DNA of 49,156 nt, taken from positions 1-49,156 of the forward strand of contig CAZKJO010000012.1 in NCBI GenBank assembly GCA_964553105.1, read 5' to 3'. The notes beneath the pieces were generated by a model that saw nothing but the letters and a program-made list of their open reading frames with translations, made no database searches and was not told the DNA's origin. Within the stretch, counting starts at the first letter, position 1. Every line of letters starts with the position of its first letter. Made by a program: the position numbers and the translations under genes. The DNA comes from Profundicola sp964553105 (GTDB lineage Bacteria > Bacteroidota > Bacteroidia > Flavobacteriales > Weeksellaceae). Positions 16,677 through 24,755 of the stretch are shown piece by piece.

Positions 16677-17486
16677 ATGAATAAACCTAAGTCTGAACTT
16701 GTAATTTTAATAGCACACTACAATAATTTAGACGGGCTCAAAAGCTCTCTTGAATCTATCAGAGAGGATTTTCCTATAGATATTGTAATCGTTGATGACG
16801 GGAGTAAGCAGAAGCCAAATTTAGAGGATATAAAAAAGTGGTATTCTAACGGGAATGTAACGCTAGACTTGTTGCCAAAAAATCAAGGTGTAGGTATAGC
16901 TGCAAATCGTGGGCTTGAAATAATCAAGGAAATAGGATATGAGTTTATTGGTAGATTAGATTGTGGCGATAAATGTTTGCCTAATAAGTATAAAAAACAA
17001 TTAGAACATCTTAAGAAAAACCCAGATGTAATGCTTCTGGGAACTTGGGCCAACATGGTAAATGAGCAAGGTGAATTATTATATGTTCTTAGACATCCTG
17101 CGAATTACGACGAAATAAAAAGAGAAATGTATTTAAATTCAACTTTTATCAACCCAACGGTCGTTTTTAGATCTAAAGTGTTGGAAAAAATACCTGAATA
17201 TAGATACGAATACAGGCATGCAGCACAAGATTACGCTTTCTTTTTTGATGTGATTAAACTGTATAGAGCCGAAAATTTACCAGAAGCTTTATTGGATTAT
17301 GAAATTTCGCCTCATGCTATTTCAACAAAGAAAAGAAAACTGCAGGTAAAGAATAGGCTAAAAATCATAATGAGTAATTTTAAATTTACGCCTTTTGTTG
17401 TTTATAGTTTAGTAAGAAATAGCGTATTGTATTTCATGCCGCGCGGTGTGCTAGAGAATATGAAAAAATTACTCGATAAAAAGTGA
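16677..17486 (+). CDS. GT2-family glycosyltransferase
   Basis: A 269-aa GT-A-fold family 2 glycosyltransferase. The N-terminal ELVILIAHYNNLDGLKSSL and DIVIVDDGSKQKP define the nucleotide-sugar site, and GRLDCGDKCLPNKYKKQ supplies the metal-binding Asp in place of the more usual DxD (LDCGD). HAAQDYAFFFDVI holds the probable catalytic Asp (the usual ED motif reads QD here). It should add a sugar to the lipid-linked repeat unit at the cytosolic face. It begins 8 nt after the flippase and ends in a GTGA overlap with the next gene. Confidence 0.88.
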   Translation: MNKPKSELVILIAHYNNLDGLKSSLESIREDFPIDIVIVDDGSKQKPNLEDIKKWYSNGNVTLDLLPKNQGVGIAANRGLEIIKEIGYEFIGRLDCGDKCLPNKYKKQLEHLKKNPDVMLLGTWANMVNEQGELLYVLRHPANYDEIKREMYLNSTFINPTVVFRSKVLEKIPEYRYEYRHAAQDYAFFFDVIKLYRAENLPEALLDYEISPHAISTKKRKLQVKNRLKIIMSNFKFTPFVVYSLVRNSVLYFMPRGVLENMKKLLDKK

Positions 17487-18700
17487 TTCAAAACTTAGAA
17501 AGATATCATTTTTATGCTTTCCTTCTGCTGATCATATCCATTAGTCTTCAAGGTATCATGCCCGTAATGACTAATCTGTCTTTAGCTTTGAGTGGAGCCT
17601 TTTTTATTTTATTAACAGCGAAGTCTAAGAGTCATCGTCAAAAAATACTAAGTGAAACATCAATCGGATATTATCTGTTGATTTTGCTTTATTTAGTGAT
17701 AAAATTTCTTCTCTACGGAAGCCTTCTGCAAGAATTAGACGCTATTTCCAAATATGCAATTCCCCTTGCTATTTTGATTCAAAGCGTGTTTATCTCTAAA
17801 GAAAACTGGCAAAAAGTTTTCAATTTTTTTGTCGCAGGGGTTTTATTATCTGTTGTAGTCTCTAGTTTTAATTTAATTCATTCTTACCAAGAGAATCAAA
17901 CCTTATCCTTATCCACTGGTAAACATATCGACGATTTATTAGTCGGAGGAAGGGTTTATCTTAGTTATGCGGTGGCCGTGACATCCATAATTTGTCTTTA
18001 TTTTGTCTTTTTAATTAAGTCCAAAAAGAGATGGGGATATTCTTTACTTTTCGTTGTTTTTTATATATTCTTATTAGTTACTTCGGCTCGTTTGGCTATT
18101 GGAATTGTTAGTCTTATTGCTACTCTTTTTATCTTTAAAAATTTAAAAATTAAACAATCATTGCTTTTAGGAATAGCTGCAATTAGTCTAATAGCTGCAA
18201 TGTTTTACTTCAATCCAAACTTGGCAAATCGTTTTGTTTATGCCGATAAACAAAAAGAAATGTGGGAGAGTTTTAAGCAGTGGGAGCCTCGCTATGTCAT
18301 TTGGCAATGTAATTATGACCTTATTTCCGAAAATACCAGCAATTTGCTAATTGGATACGCATCTAAAACAGAAATTGAAGATAGATTAGTGGCTTGTTAT
18401 CCAACTAAAATCTTCAAAAATGATGATAAAATCGTTTATTTCGAAAGGGAAAGATTCAATAGTCACAATCAATACTTTGATTTTGTTCTGTATGGAGGAA
18501 TTATCTTGCTCGTGCTGTATTTTATATTTTTAGGAATCTTAAGCTTTAAAATTCCATTGAATCAATTTGGCTATTACATTCTAATCGCTTTATTATGCAT
18601 GTTTTTAGTCGAAAACTTAATACAAAGACAATCTGGAGTTTACTTGATTGGGATTATGTTAAGTAGCATTTATCAATTGAGATTATCCTCAAAGGACTGA
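17483..18700 (+). CDS. O-antigen polymerase/ligase-family membrane protein, second copy
   Basis: A 405-aa multi-pass protein with about 10-11 hydrophobic segments. The periplasmic loop (about 255-330) includes EPRYVIWQCNYDLIS and NLLIGYASKTEIEDRL, then NSHNQYFDFVLYGGIILLVLY, matching the N-x-H-N-x-x-x-x-x-x-x-x-G motif of O-antigen ligases. The start is a GTG inside the stop region of the GT2 gene (GTGA), so it is translationally coupled. Together with the first copy, one is probably Wzy and the other WaaL or a second polymerase; the H-N pair here is closer to WaaL-like ligases (inference). The last 28 bases overlap the convergent GT4 gene. Confidence 0.82.
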   Translation: MIQNLERYHFYAFLLLIISISLQGIMPVMTNLSLALSGAFFILLTAKSKSHRQKILSETSIGYYLLILLYLVIKFLLYGSLLQELDAISKYAIPLAILIQSVFISKENWQKVFNFFVAGVLLSVVVSSFNLIHSYQENQTLSLSTGKHIDDLLVGGRVYLSYAVAVTSIICLYFVFLIKSKKRWGYSLLFVVFYIFLLVTSARLAIGIVSLIATLFIFKNLKIKQSLLLGIAAISLIAAMFYFNPNLANRFVYADKQKEMWESFKQWEPRYVIWQCNYDLISENTSNLLIGYASKTEIEDRLVACYPTKIFKNDDKIVYFERERFNSHNQYFDFVLYGGIILLVLYFIFLGILSFKIPLNQFGYYILIALLCMFLVENLIQRQSGVYLIGIMLSSIYQLRLSSKD

Positions 18701-19782
18701 ATATAATTATCTACTACCTCTTTGAAACTACTTTTAAAATTTTCTATGCTGAAAGATTTTGCATTTTCATGTATTTCTTTATAATCAAATTGAATTTGCT
18801 CAAGCTCTTCAATGCTATTTTTAATGGACTCTTTGGTTTGATTATCAAATAAAATACCTGTCTTTCTATTGATTATAGTTTCTCCCGTACCACCAACGGA
18901 GTAAGCAATTACTGGTGTACCACAAGCTTGAGATTCCACCGCGGCAATACCAAAATCTTCAATTCCTACACATATACACGCCTTTGCTTTTTGCAAATAA
19001 ACACTCACATCTTGCGATGGTAGGAAGCCTGTAAACTGAATATTTTCTTTAGCCTTCTTCTTAAATTTATCCATAAGAAATCCATCACCTACTAAAATTA
19101 ATTTCTTATCAGGCAATTCATTAAAAGCATCAATCAACAAATCAAATCGCTTCATGGGCGCAAATCTTCCAATTGCTATATAATAATCTTCTTTTTCTTC
19201 ATTTAAATTAAATCTCTGCGTGTCTACAGGTGGATAAACCACTACAGACGATCTATTATATTTCTCACCAAGTAAAGCTTGTGAGTATTTAGAGTTGGCA
19301 ATGATTAAATCAGGATTTTGCGCTGATCTTTTATCCCACTTTTTTAAAAATGGAACAAATGGAAGCATAAAATACTTTAATTTACCAAAGTAATTTTCCA
19401 AGCTCTCCGAATCCTCTATATATTTAAAATTTCTCGTTTGAATATAACATATATGAATTTGGTTTTGCCGAGTTTTTTTAATTCCTTTTGCAACATTAAA
19501 AGATGAACTTATAATGACATCTATATCTTCCTTAACTTTCAGTGTATTGATTAAAAATGGGAAAAGAGGGAGAGCAGCTCTGAATTTACTTCCTAAAAGT
19601 TTTAAAACAGAGGTATTAATTTCGGGTGAACCTTCAAAAAATAGATGTTTAGACTTTGAATCTCTTTGATCTGTTAGCGTATAAACACTTTTAATTGGAT
19701 AAATCTCAGTTATTTTTTTTACCACTCGCTCGGCTCCACCATACAAATCCAACCAGTCTGTGACAATGCAAAAATTCTTCAT
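18673..19782 (-). CDS. GT4-family glycosyltransferase
   Basis: A 369-aa GT-B-fold retaining glycosyltransferase. The N-terminal domain begins CIVTDWLDLYGGAERVV, with the glycine-rich GGAERV loop, and the C-terminal domain has YYIAIGRFAPMKRFDLLIDAF, IQFTGFLPSQDVSVYLQKA and the E-x7-E motif CVGIEDFGIAAVESQACGTPVIAY that binds the sugar nucleotide. It is transcribed against the rest of the locus, and its 3' end overlaps the second Wzy-like gene by 28 bp. The ATG at 19780-19782 is the start; the codon before it is TTG. Confidence 0.93.
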   Translation of the reverse strand: MKNFCIVTDWLDLYGGAERVVKKITEIYPIKSVYTLTDQRDSKSKHLFFEGSPEINTSVLKLLGSKFRAALPLFPFLINTLKVKEDIDVIISSSFNVAKGIKKTRQNQIHICYIQTRNFKYIEDSESLENYFGKLKYFMLPFVPFLKKWDKRSAQNPDLIIANSKYSQALLGEKYNRSSVVVYPPVDTQRFNLNEEKEDYYIAIGRFAPMKRFDLLIDAFNELPDKKLILVGDGFLMDKFKKKAKENIQFTGFLPSQDVSVYLQKAKACICVGIEDFGIAAVESQACGTPVIAYSVGGTGETIINRKTGILFDNQTKESIKNSIEELEQIQFDYKEIHENAKSFSIENFKSSFKEVVDNYIQSFEDNLN

Positions 19783-20082
19783 CAAAATACAAATAATTAA
19801 TAAAGATAATGAATAATTAAGTTTTGTATTTATCTAAATAAAAATAATTATCTATGATAATAATTGAGTAGGCTAAGCGATATTAATAAGTAAAATTTAA
19901 TCGAACCAATTTTATTATAATATAGCTGAAATGGTGAAAATCGAAAAAATTCTTTGGAAACAATAAAAAGCTATGGTTTTGAGTTTTATTTTAATGATAT
20001 TTGGGATAGAATTTAGTTAGCATATATCTTTATTATTTACTTGATAAAAAGATTGGAGACAAGTATTAATCGCAAGCATCGA
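19783..20082. other. Divergent intergenic region of the glycan locus
   Basis: About 300 very AT-rich bases without a gene. It should hold the promoters for the GT4 gene and the WbaP-type gene: minus-strand TATCTTTA (19801-19808), 18 nt from the GT4 start, and plus-strand TTTG (20000-20003) followed 21 nt later by TATCTTTA (20025-20032). Both -7 boxes miss only the final G of TAnnTTTG. I see no RNA gene or repeat in it. Confidence 0.5.
20000..20032 (+). promoter_or_regulatory. Candidate promoter for the WbaP-type transferase gene
   Basis: TTTG at 20000-20003 and TATCTTTA at 20025-20032 with a 21-nt gap fit the Bacteroidota -33/-7 arrangement with one mismatch. The predicted start of transcription is near 20039, about 44 nt before the chosen ATG. 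Confidence 0.45.
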
Positions 20083-21444
20083 ATGAAGTACAAGACGGAG
20101 GGTAATAGAATTTGGATTCATTTACTTATTTATTTAATAATCAATTTTTTAGCCTTTAGTTTATCCAATTTGATCGTTTTTGATCATTTTTGGATGGATG
20201 GTAAATCATATCCATCCTTATTATTGATTAGTGGGCTTTCTACCCTCATAACATACTTTTTAAGTCGTCAAAACTTAATCAATGTAACTACACAAATACC
20301 ACAGCTCATCTGGAAAAACGTTGAATTCATTTTTCTGTACATTCTATTGGTTCTAATGTATTGGTTTGCCATCAACTCTATTAATTATAGTAAAGAGCAA
20401 ATAACCTTATTCTTCTTATTTTATTTTATTTTTATTTTAGGGGCAAACGCTTATTACATACGTGTTTTACGCTGGTATAAAATTGATATTCCTTGTGTAA
20501 ATACACTAGTTATAGGTGAGAATAAATTCACACAACAATTTATAGAAAGTATTCAGGAAAATGAATGGATGGGCTTTAAGTTTATTAAAAAGTTAGTTCC
20601 AGGGCGATTTTCTAGAGATGGCTTTGCCGAGTTTTTAGATGAATCTAAAATAGATGCCGTATTTATTAATTGGGATGAGTTTGCACAAAATGAACAGCGC
20701 GAACAAGTTTTAAGGAATATTGTAGAGGATAAAAATATCAAGTTTTTTGCAATTTCAGAGATTTTCGCTTCTAAACTAATCCCAAGCACCTATTATCTAG
20801 CAGGTAATTTTCCTTATTTAAATTTATATAATTTTCCTTTAGATAATACATTCAACATTACATTAAAAAGGCTTTTTGATGTGTTCTTTGCTTTAGCATT
20901 CTTTGTATTTATTGGGATATGGTTATTTCCATTGATTGCACTAATTAATCTATTTGACAGTGGATTTCCTATTTTTTTTAAACAAAGAAGACATGGCATG
21001 GATAATATAGAATTCGATTGTTTGAAGTTTCGAACTATGGTTGTAAATAAAGATTCAAATGATAAGATAACGGTTAAAAATGATCCGAGAATTACCAAAT
21101 TTGGTAAAATTCTTAGAAAATCGAGTTTAGATGAACTTCCACAGTTTATAAATGTTTTAAAAGGAGATATGTCTGTGGTAGGGCCACGTCCGCATATGGT
21201 GAATCAAAATAATCATTATAATCAGATTATATCTAAGTATAATTTTAGACATTATGTTAAACCAGGAATTACAGGTCTAGCACAAGTCAATGGTTTTAGG
21301 GGAGAAATTAAACGGGATGAGGATATGGAGAATAGAATCCAATCAGACTTGTATTACATTCGTAACTGGTCTTTTGGACTAGATCTAATGATTATCTACA
21401 GAACCGTAGCGAATATGGTTAAAGGCGATAAAAACGCTATCTAA
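20083..21444 (+). CDS. Polyprenyl-phosphate sugar-1-phosphate transferase (WbaP/WcaJ type)
   Basis: A 453-aa initiating glycosyltransferase that loads the first sugar phosphate onto undecaprenyl phosphate. Four N-terminal transmembrane segments lie in the first 130 residues, then a Rossmann-like CoA-binding-type domain (NTLVIGENKFTQQFIESIQ), a re-entrant membrane helix after KRLFDVFFALAFF at about 262, and the catalytic cytosolic domain with FFKQRRHGMDN, FDCLKFRTMV, RITKFGKILRKSSLDELPQF, GDMSVVGPRPHM and YVKPGITGLAQVNGFRGE. The ATG at 20083 is preferred; a TTG at 20041 would sit almost on the predicted transcription start. This gene defines the locus as Wzx/Wzy dependent. Confidence 0.93.
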   Translation: MKYKTEGNRIWIHLLIYLIINFLAFSLSNLIVFDHFWMDGKSYPSLLLISGLSTLITYFLSRQNLINVTTQIPQLIWKNVEFIFLYILLVLMYWFAINSINYSKEQITLFFLFYFIFILGANAYYIRVLRWYKIDIPCVNTLVIGENKFTQQFIESIQENEWMGFKFIKKLVPGRFSRDGFAEFLDESKIDAVFINWDEFAQNEQREQVLRNIVEDKNIKFFAISEIFASKLIPSTYYLAGNFPYLNLYNFPLDNTFNITLKRLFDVFFALAFFVFIGIWLFPLIALINLFDSGFPIFFKQRRHGMDNIEFDCLKFRTMVVNKDSNDKITVKNDPRITKFGKILRKSSLDELPQFINVLKGDMSVVGPRPHMVNQNNHYNQIISKYNFRHYVKPGITGLAQVNGFRGEIKRDEDMENRIQSDLYYIRNWSFGLDLMIIYRTVANMVKGDKNAI

Positions 21445-21503
21445 CAGCACTTATATGATTGTTCCTATGAGAGATATTAATAAACGCTAATTTTGAAGCA
21501 CAA

Positions 21504-21541
21504 AAAAGTGATTTCTACCTTAAAAGATAAAAATCACTTAT
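21504..21541. terminator. Possible bidirectional terminator
   Basis: A 9-bp stem (AAGTGATTT at 21506-21514 with AAATCACTT at 21531-21539) with a 16-nt loop lies between two convergent genes and is flanked by A-rich and T-rich runs. The large loop makes it moderate at best. Confidence 0.5.
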
Positions 21542-21563
21542 TTATTAAAAATGAAAATATTTC

Positions 21564-21785
21564 TTAATCTATAAAATTGTGTGGCTCGCGGAAGTCAACA
21601 GCTCTTTTGTCTGAAGTCGTGCCGTATTTAACGATTTGTAAACACCAAAACGTTAATAGCCCCACGAGAATAGCCACCAAAATCCAGTTCATTAAAATTC
21701 CAATTGGAGGTAAAACTTGAAAACTCCACGTGAAAAAATCACCTAAACCGAAAATAATTTCCTTGAAAAATGCAAAGTGTCTCAT
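21564..21785 (-). CDS. Small single-pass membrane protein, DUF6341-like
   Basis: A 73-aa protein beginning MRHFAFFKEIIFGLGDFFTW with one strong transmembrane helix (about 31-52, MNWILVAILVGLLTFWCLQI) and a polar tail KYGTTSDKRAVDFREP. I recognise this as a conserved small flavobacterial family (DUF6341) that is often next to DUF6427, as here. The start at 21785 rather than an upstream in-frame codon at 21827 is set by a perfect -7 element 18 nt before it. The function is unknown. Confidence 0.75.
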   Translation of the reverse strand: MRHFAFFKEIIFGLGDFFTWSFQVLPPIGILMNWILVAILVGLLTFWCLQIVKYGTTSDKRAVDFREPHNFID

Positions 21786-21803
21786 TATTGCTTTAATTTG
21801 CAT

Positions 21804-21811
21804 CAAATTTA
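21804..21811 (-). promoter_or_regulatory. Bacteroidota -7 element for the DUF6341-like gene
   Basis: Minus-strand TAAATTTG matches TAnnTTTG exactly with an 18-nt gap to the ATG. The divergent DUF6427 gene starts only 6 nt from this box. Confidence 0.6.
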
Positions 21812-21817
21812 TAAAAA

Positions 21818-22753
21818 ATGTTGACAAAAAGCCTAAGAGGAAACCAAAATTTTATACCTATCATGATTTTTATCCTGTGGGCGATAGGTTTTTTCTTGCT
21901 TAATGTAAATAATATCGACTTAAATCAACAGCTTATATCTTTTGGTCTAATGTCCGTAACCGTTGGTTCGAGCATATTTGTAGTAAATAATTTCCCCTAC
22001 TTTAAAAACAATTTTTATTTCGCCTTCCTATTCTCCTTAGGCTTTTTACTCCTGGGATGTTGCCTAGAAAACCTGAACTTCTTTGCTGGATTGTTCTTTT
22101 TGTATCTAATTTTATCTCAAGTTCTCTATATAAACCAAAAGGAACATCAAGTTTTCAATGCCTTTGATTTAGGATTTTATGTGGGTATTGCTATTATATT
22201 TTATCCTCCTTTCTGGGTATTCGGTTTGTTTTTACTATTGCATTTTGTCGTTTTAGGGAAAACTCAAATCGTTAATCTTATTTTTTCATTAGTGGGGACA
22301 TTAGCTCTGTTTATTCTTTGTCTACAGATTCTAGCCATATTCGATACTTGGCATTATTGGGATGATTTTGTAGAACAACTGTCTCTGGTGCCAATGCATT
22401 TAGATTTAGATCTTCTCTTTCTTGCTCCATTGGGATTGGTTGCTATTTTTGGACTAGTCGATTATTACACTAATATCAATCGCCAATCTGCTAATAAAAA
22501 AGCAGTTTTCTTCGATGCCATGTTATGGTTTTTATTTGCTGTAATATTTAATGTTCTTTATGGTGGAAATAACGATAATGGATTGCTTCTATTGGTTTTG
22601 CCTGTAGTCTTGTACACATCCAATCTTTTAACCTACAGCATAAACTTTTGGAAGTCTGAAGTTATTTTATGGTTGTTTGTTATTTGTCTTGTATTATATA
22701 GATTCCACCCCTATATCAAGGTGCCAGAGCTATTTGATACCGTTACTTTCTAA
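21818..22753 (+). CDS. Polytopic membrane protein, DUF6427-like
   Basis: A 311-aa protein with about nine hydrophobic helices spanning nearly its whole length and a short basic N terminus (MLTKSLRGNQNF). It belongs by appearance and context to the flavobacterial DUF6427 family of unknown function. No catalytic motif is visible; a few conserved-looking charged residues (DLGFYVGIAIIFYPPFW region) occur between helices. The 3' end overlaps the convergent lpxH gene by 24 bp. It is divergent from the DUF6341-like gene, with the starts only 32 nt apart. Confidence 0.75.
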   Translation: MLTKSLRGNQNFIPIMIFILWAIGFFLLNVNNIDLNQQLISFGLMSVTVGSSIFVVNNFPYFKNNFYFAFLFSLGFLLLGCCLENLNFFAGLFFLYLILSQVLYINQKEHQVFNAFDLGFYVGIAIIFYPPFWVFGLFLLLHFVVLGKTQIVNLIFSLVGTLALFILCLQILAIFDTWHYWDDFVEQLSLVPMHLDLDLLFLAPLGLVAIFGLVDYYTNINRQSANKKAVFFDAMLWFLFAVIFNVLYGGNNDNGLLLLVLPVVLYTSNLLTYSINFWKSEVILWLFVICLVLYRFHPYIKVPELFDTVTF

Positions 22754-23518
22754 AAGTTTTAGATGTTCACCATCAAATACGGCATAGGTAAAATAATTTA
22801 CCCAATCGCCTAAGTTAATATATTGACTATTTTCGTTAAGTTGCACCTCAATCGGTAGATGACGATGTCCGAATATAAAATAATCGTAGTGATTAGATTC
22901 TAATTTTCTTAGGGAATATTGAACCAACCATTCCTTATCGTCGCCCAAATAGGTATCATCCTGATCTCCCGAAATATATTTATTTTTTCTAGAGACAGTT
23001 TTTCCGAGCCAAATAGCAAAATCAGGGTGAAGGAGATAGTACAATTTTTTTGCGATAGGATTGGTGAATATTTTTTTCATTCGTTTGTATCCCTTATCTC
23101 CAGGTCCTAGGCCGTCTCCATGTCCAATAAAGAATTCTTTGTCATTAATGCTAAACTGCTGTGGACGGTGGAACATAATAGCACCAACTTCCTTTTCTAA
23201 ATAATCTCGCATCCACAGGTCATGATTTCCAATAAAAAAATAGATCTGAATTCCTTTATCTTGAAATTCAGCTAATTTGCCTAAGGTTCGTACAAAACCT
23301 TTTGGAACCACTTCTTTATACTCAAACCAAAAATCAAATAAATCACCAAGTAAGAATAAAACCTGACAATCCGCTTGAATTTGATTTAGCCAAGCGACAA
23401 ACTTTCGCTCGCGAACTGCGCTTTCGGCATCGCTGGGAGCACCCAAATGTTGATCTGAGCAGAAATAAATTTTCTTATTATCCTCTAGCTTTATTGTATG
23501 TTGTCGGAAGCGATCCAT
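22730..23518 (-). CDS. lpxH: UDP-2,3-diacylglucosamine diphosphatase
   Basis: A 262-aa calcineurin-like metallophosphatase of the LpxH type, which hydrolyses UDP-2,3-diacylglucosamine to lipid X for lipid A synthesis at the inner-membrane surface. The metal-binding motifs are in order: FCSDQHLGAP (D-x-H), LLGDLFDFWFEY, FIGNHDLWM, FIGHGDGLGPGDKGYK, and FGHRHLP near the C terminus. The first codons overlap the 3' end of the queD-like gene by 28 bp, so the two are one transcript. No other start is available before the first motif. Confidence 0.92.
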   Translation of the reverse strand: MDRFRQHTIKLEDNKKIYFCSDQHLGAPSDAESAVRERKFVAWLNQIQADCQVLFLLGDLFDFWFEYKEVVPKGFVRTLGKLAEFQDKGIQIYFFIGNHDLWMRDYLEKEVGAIMFHRPQQFSINDKEFFIGHGDGLGPGDKGYKRMKKIFTNPIAKKLYYLLHPDFAIWLGKTVSRKNKYISGDQDDTYLGDDKEWLVQYSLRKLESNHYDYFIFGHRHLPIEVQLNENSQYINLGDWVNYFTYAVFDGEHLKLLESNGIK

Positions 23519-23946
23519 TCACCGTAAGAATTCTCTGTTTCGAATAATTTTAACTTTACCAAAGATATATTTTCAGGCAGTTCTTTTTGTAGTTTTTGTG
23601 CAAAATCGATCAACATATTCTCACAAGTTGGCTGATAATCTGTGAAAATCACCTTGTGTCCTTGTTTAGACAAATGCATTCCAAGCACTTTATGTTCTGT
23701 ATTCTCATTTAATAAAATGGCATGATCTAAGCGATCTACAATCGTTCGATTTACAATTTTCTTTAGATCTCCAAAATCTAATACCATTCCTAATTCCGGG
23801 TGATTTTTCTCGATAATAGGTTGTCCTAATATTGTGACACACAGCTTGTAAGAGTGCCCGTGAATGTTTTTGCACTTACCTTCATATCCAAATAAAGCGT
23901 GTGCAGTTTCAAAGTTAAATATCTTAGTGACACGAATGTTATTCAT
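23491..23946 (-). CDS. queD: 6-carboxytetrahydropterin synthase / 6-pyruvoyl tetrahydropterin synthase
   Basis: A 151-aa PTPS/QueD-family enzyme acting on dihydroneopterin triphosphate. The zinc ligands are the His of FETAHALF and the two of IHGHSYKL. The Cys of the C-x-x-x-H-G-H motif (CKNIHGH) is the catalytic one. DRLDHAILLNEN and YQPTCENML complete the active-site set, and the Glu near LFETENSYGEW binds the pterin. In most bacteria with this Cys arrangement the product enters queuosine synthesis. The start at 23946 (MNNIRVTKIFNF) is the only sensible ATG; codons further upstream run into the promoter. Confidence 0.9.
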   Translation of the reverse strand: MNNIRVTKIFNFETAHALFGYEGKCKNIHGHSYKLCVTILGQPIIEKNHPELGMVLDFGDLKKIVNRTIVDRLDHAILLNENTEHKVLGMHLSKQGHKVIFTDYQPTCENMLIDFAQKLQKELPENISLVKLKLFETENSYGEWIASDNIQ

Positions 23947-24024
23947 TTCAAAATGCTTTAAAATAAATCGAAAAGGAACCAAAATTTGATCCTGTGTAAG
24001 TCGATTTTTTGTTAGATTAATTTG

Positions 24025-24032
24025 CAAAATTA
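24025..24032 (-). promoter_or_regulatory. Bacteroidota -7 element for queD-lpxH
   Basis: Minus-strand TAATTTTG matches TAnnTTTG exactly. It is 78 nt before the queD ATG, so the leader is about 70 nt. comF starts 16 nt away in the other direction. Confidence 0.55.
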
Positions 24033-24047
24033 CAGTAATTTAGTGCA

Positions 24048-24710
24048 ATGCATAGTGTTTTCGATTATATTTTCCCTCATCGCTGTGTGAATTGTAGTAA
24101 AATAATTCATCAAAAAGAGATGCCGTTATGTTTAATTTGCTATGCCAATCTTCCCTTTACTCATTGGGAAATGGATAATGAAAATTTAGCATATAATTTG
24201 ATTCGCAAAACTGCAGCGATAGAAAAAGGGACATCGATTTTAATTTATAAACATGGAAATGCGGTGCAAAAGCTAATTATGGCCAATAAATATTTTAATC
24301 AACCACATATTGGCGAATTTATGGCTGAATTAGCGTTTCCGGTGGTTGCTAAGGATCAATATGATTTAATTCTGTGTGTTCCCTCACACCCCAGAACGCT
24401 TCGACAGAGAGGCTATAATCAGGTGGAAAGGTTTAGTGAAGAGCTTTCAAAGAAAATGAATATTAAATTCGATAAGCATCTACTCAAAAGAACCAAAAGA
24501 AGAGATTCGCAAACTCATAAAAATAGAGACGAGAGATATAACTCATTGGCAAATGCTTTTGAGATATCTAATGATATAATTCAATATAAAAATATTCTAC
24601 TACTAGATGATGTGCTTACTTCTGGAGCAACCATAAGCAGTTGTTGTCTATCAATTTTGAATAAAAAAGATGTAAAATTATCTATACTTACTATGGCCAA
24701 AGTAATGTAG
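24048..24710 (+). CDS. comF: ComF-family phosphoribosyltransferase
   Basis: A 220-aa ComF/GntX-type protein. The N-terminal zinc-ribbon cysteines are in FPHRCVNCSK and PLCLICYANLPF, and a type I phosphoribosyltransferase domain follows, with the PRPP loop NILLLDDVLTSGATISS and the GYNQ motif (LRQRGYNQVERFSEEL). In naturally competent bacteria ComF is involved in DNA uptake; elsewhere its substrate is unknown. The gene is divergent from queD. Confidence 0.92.
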   Translation: MHSVFDYIFPHRCVNCSKIIHQKEMPLCLICYANLPFTHWEMDNENLAYNLIRKTAAIEKGTSILIYKHGNAVQKLIMANKYFNQPHIGEFMAELAFPVVAKDQYDLILCVPSHPRTLRQRGYNQVERFSEELSKKMNIKFDKHLLKRTKRRDSQTHKNRDERYNSLANAFEISNDIIQYKNILLLDDVLTSGATISSCCLSILNKKDVKLSILTMAKVM

Positions 24711-24755
24711 GCATAGTAACAAGCTTACTAAATTAGGAATCAGCTGTGTAAACTA

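Noticed and set aside
17483..18700. Start of the second Wzy-like gene as an ATG further inside
   Set aside because: The GTG overlapping the GT2 stop gives a complete first membrane helix; the next ATG would cut into it.
19783..20082. Possible regulatory RNA or extra gene in the AT-rich gap between GT4 and the WbaP-type gene
   Set aside because: No stem of note and no reading frame with plausible composition; promoter boxes explain the gap.
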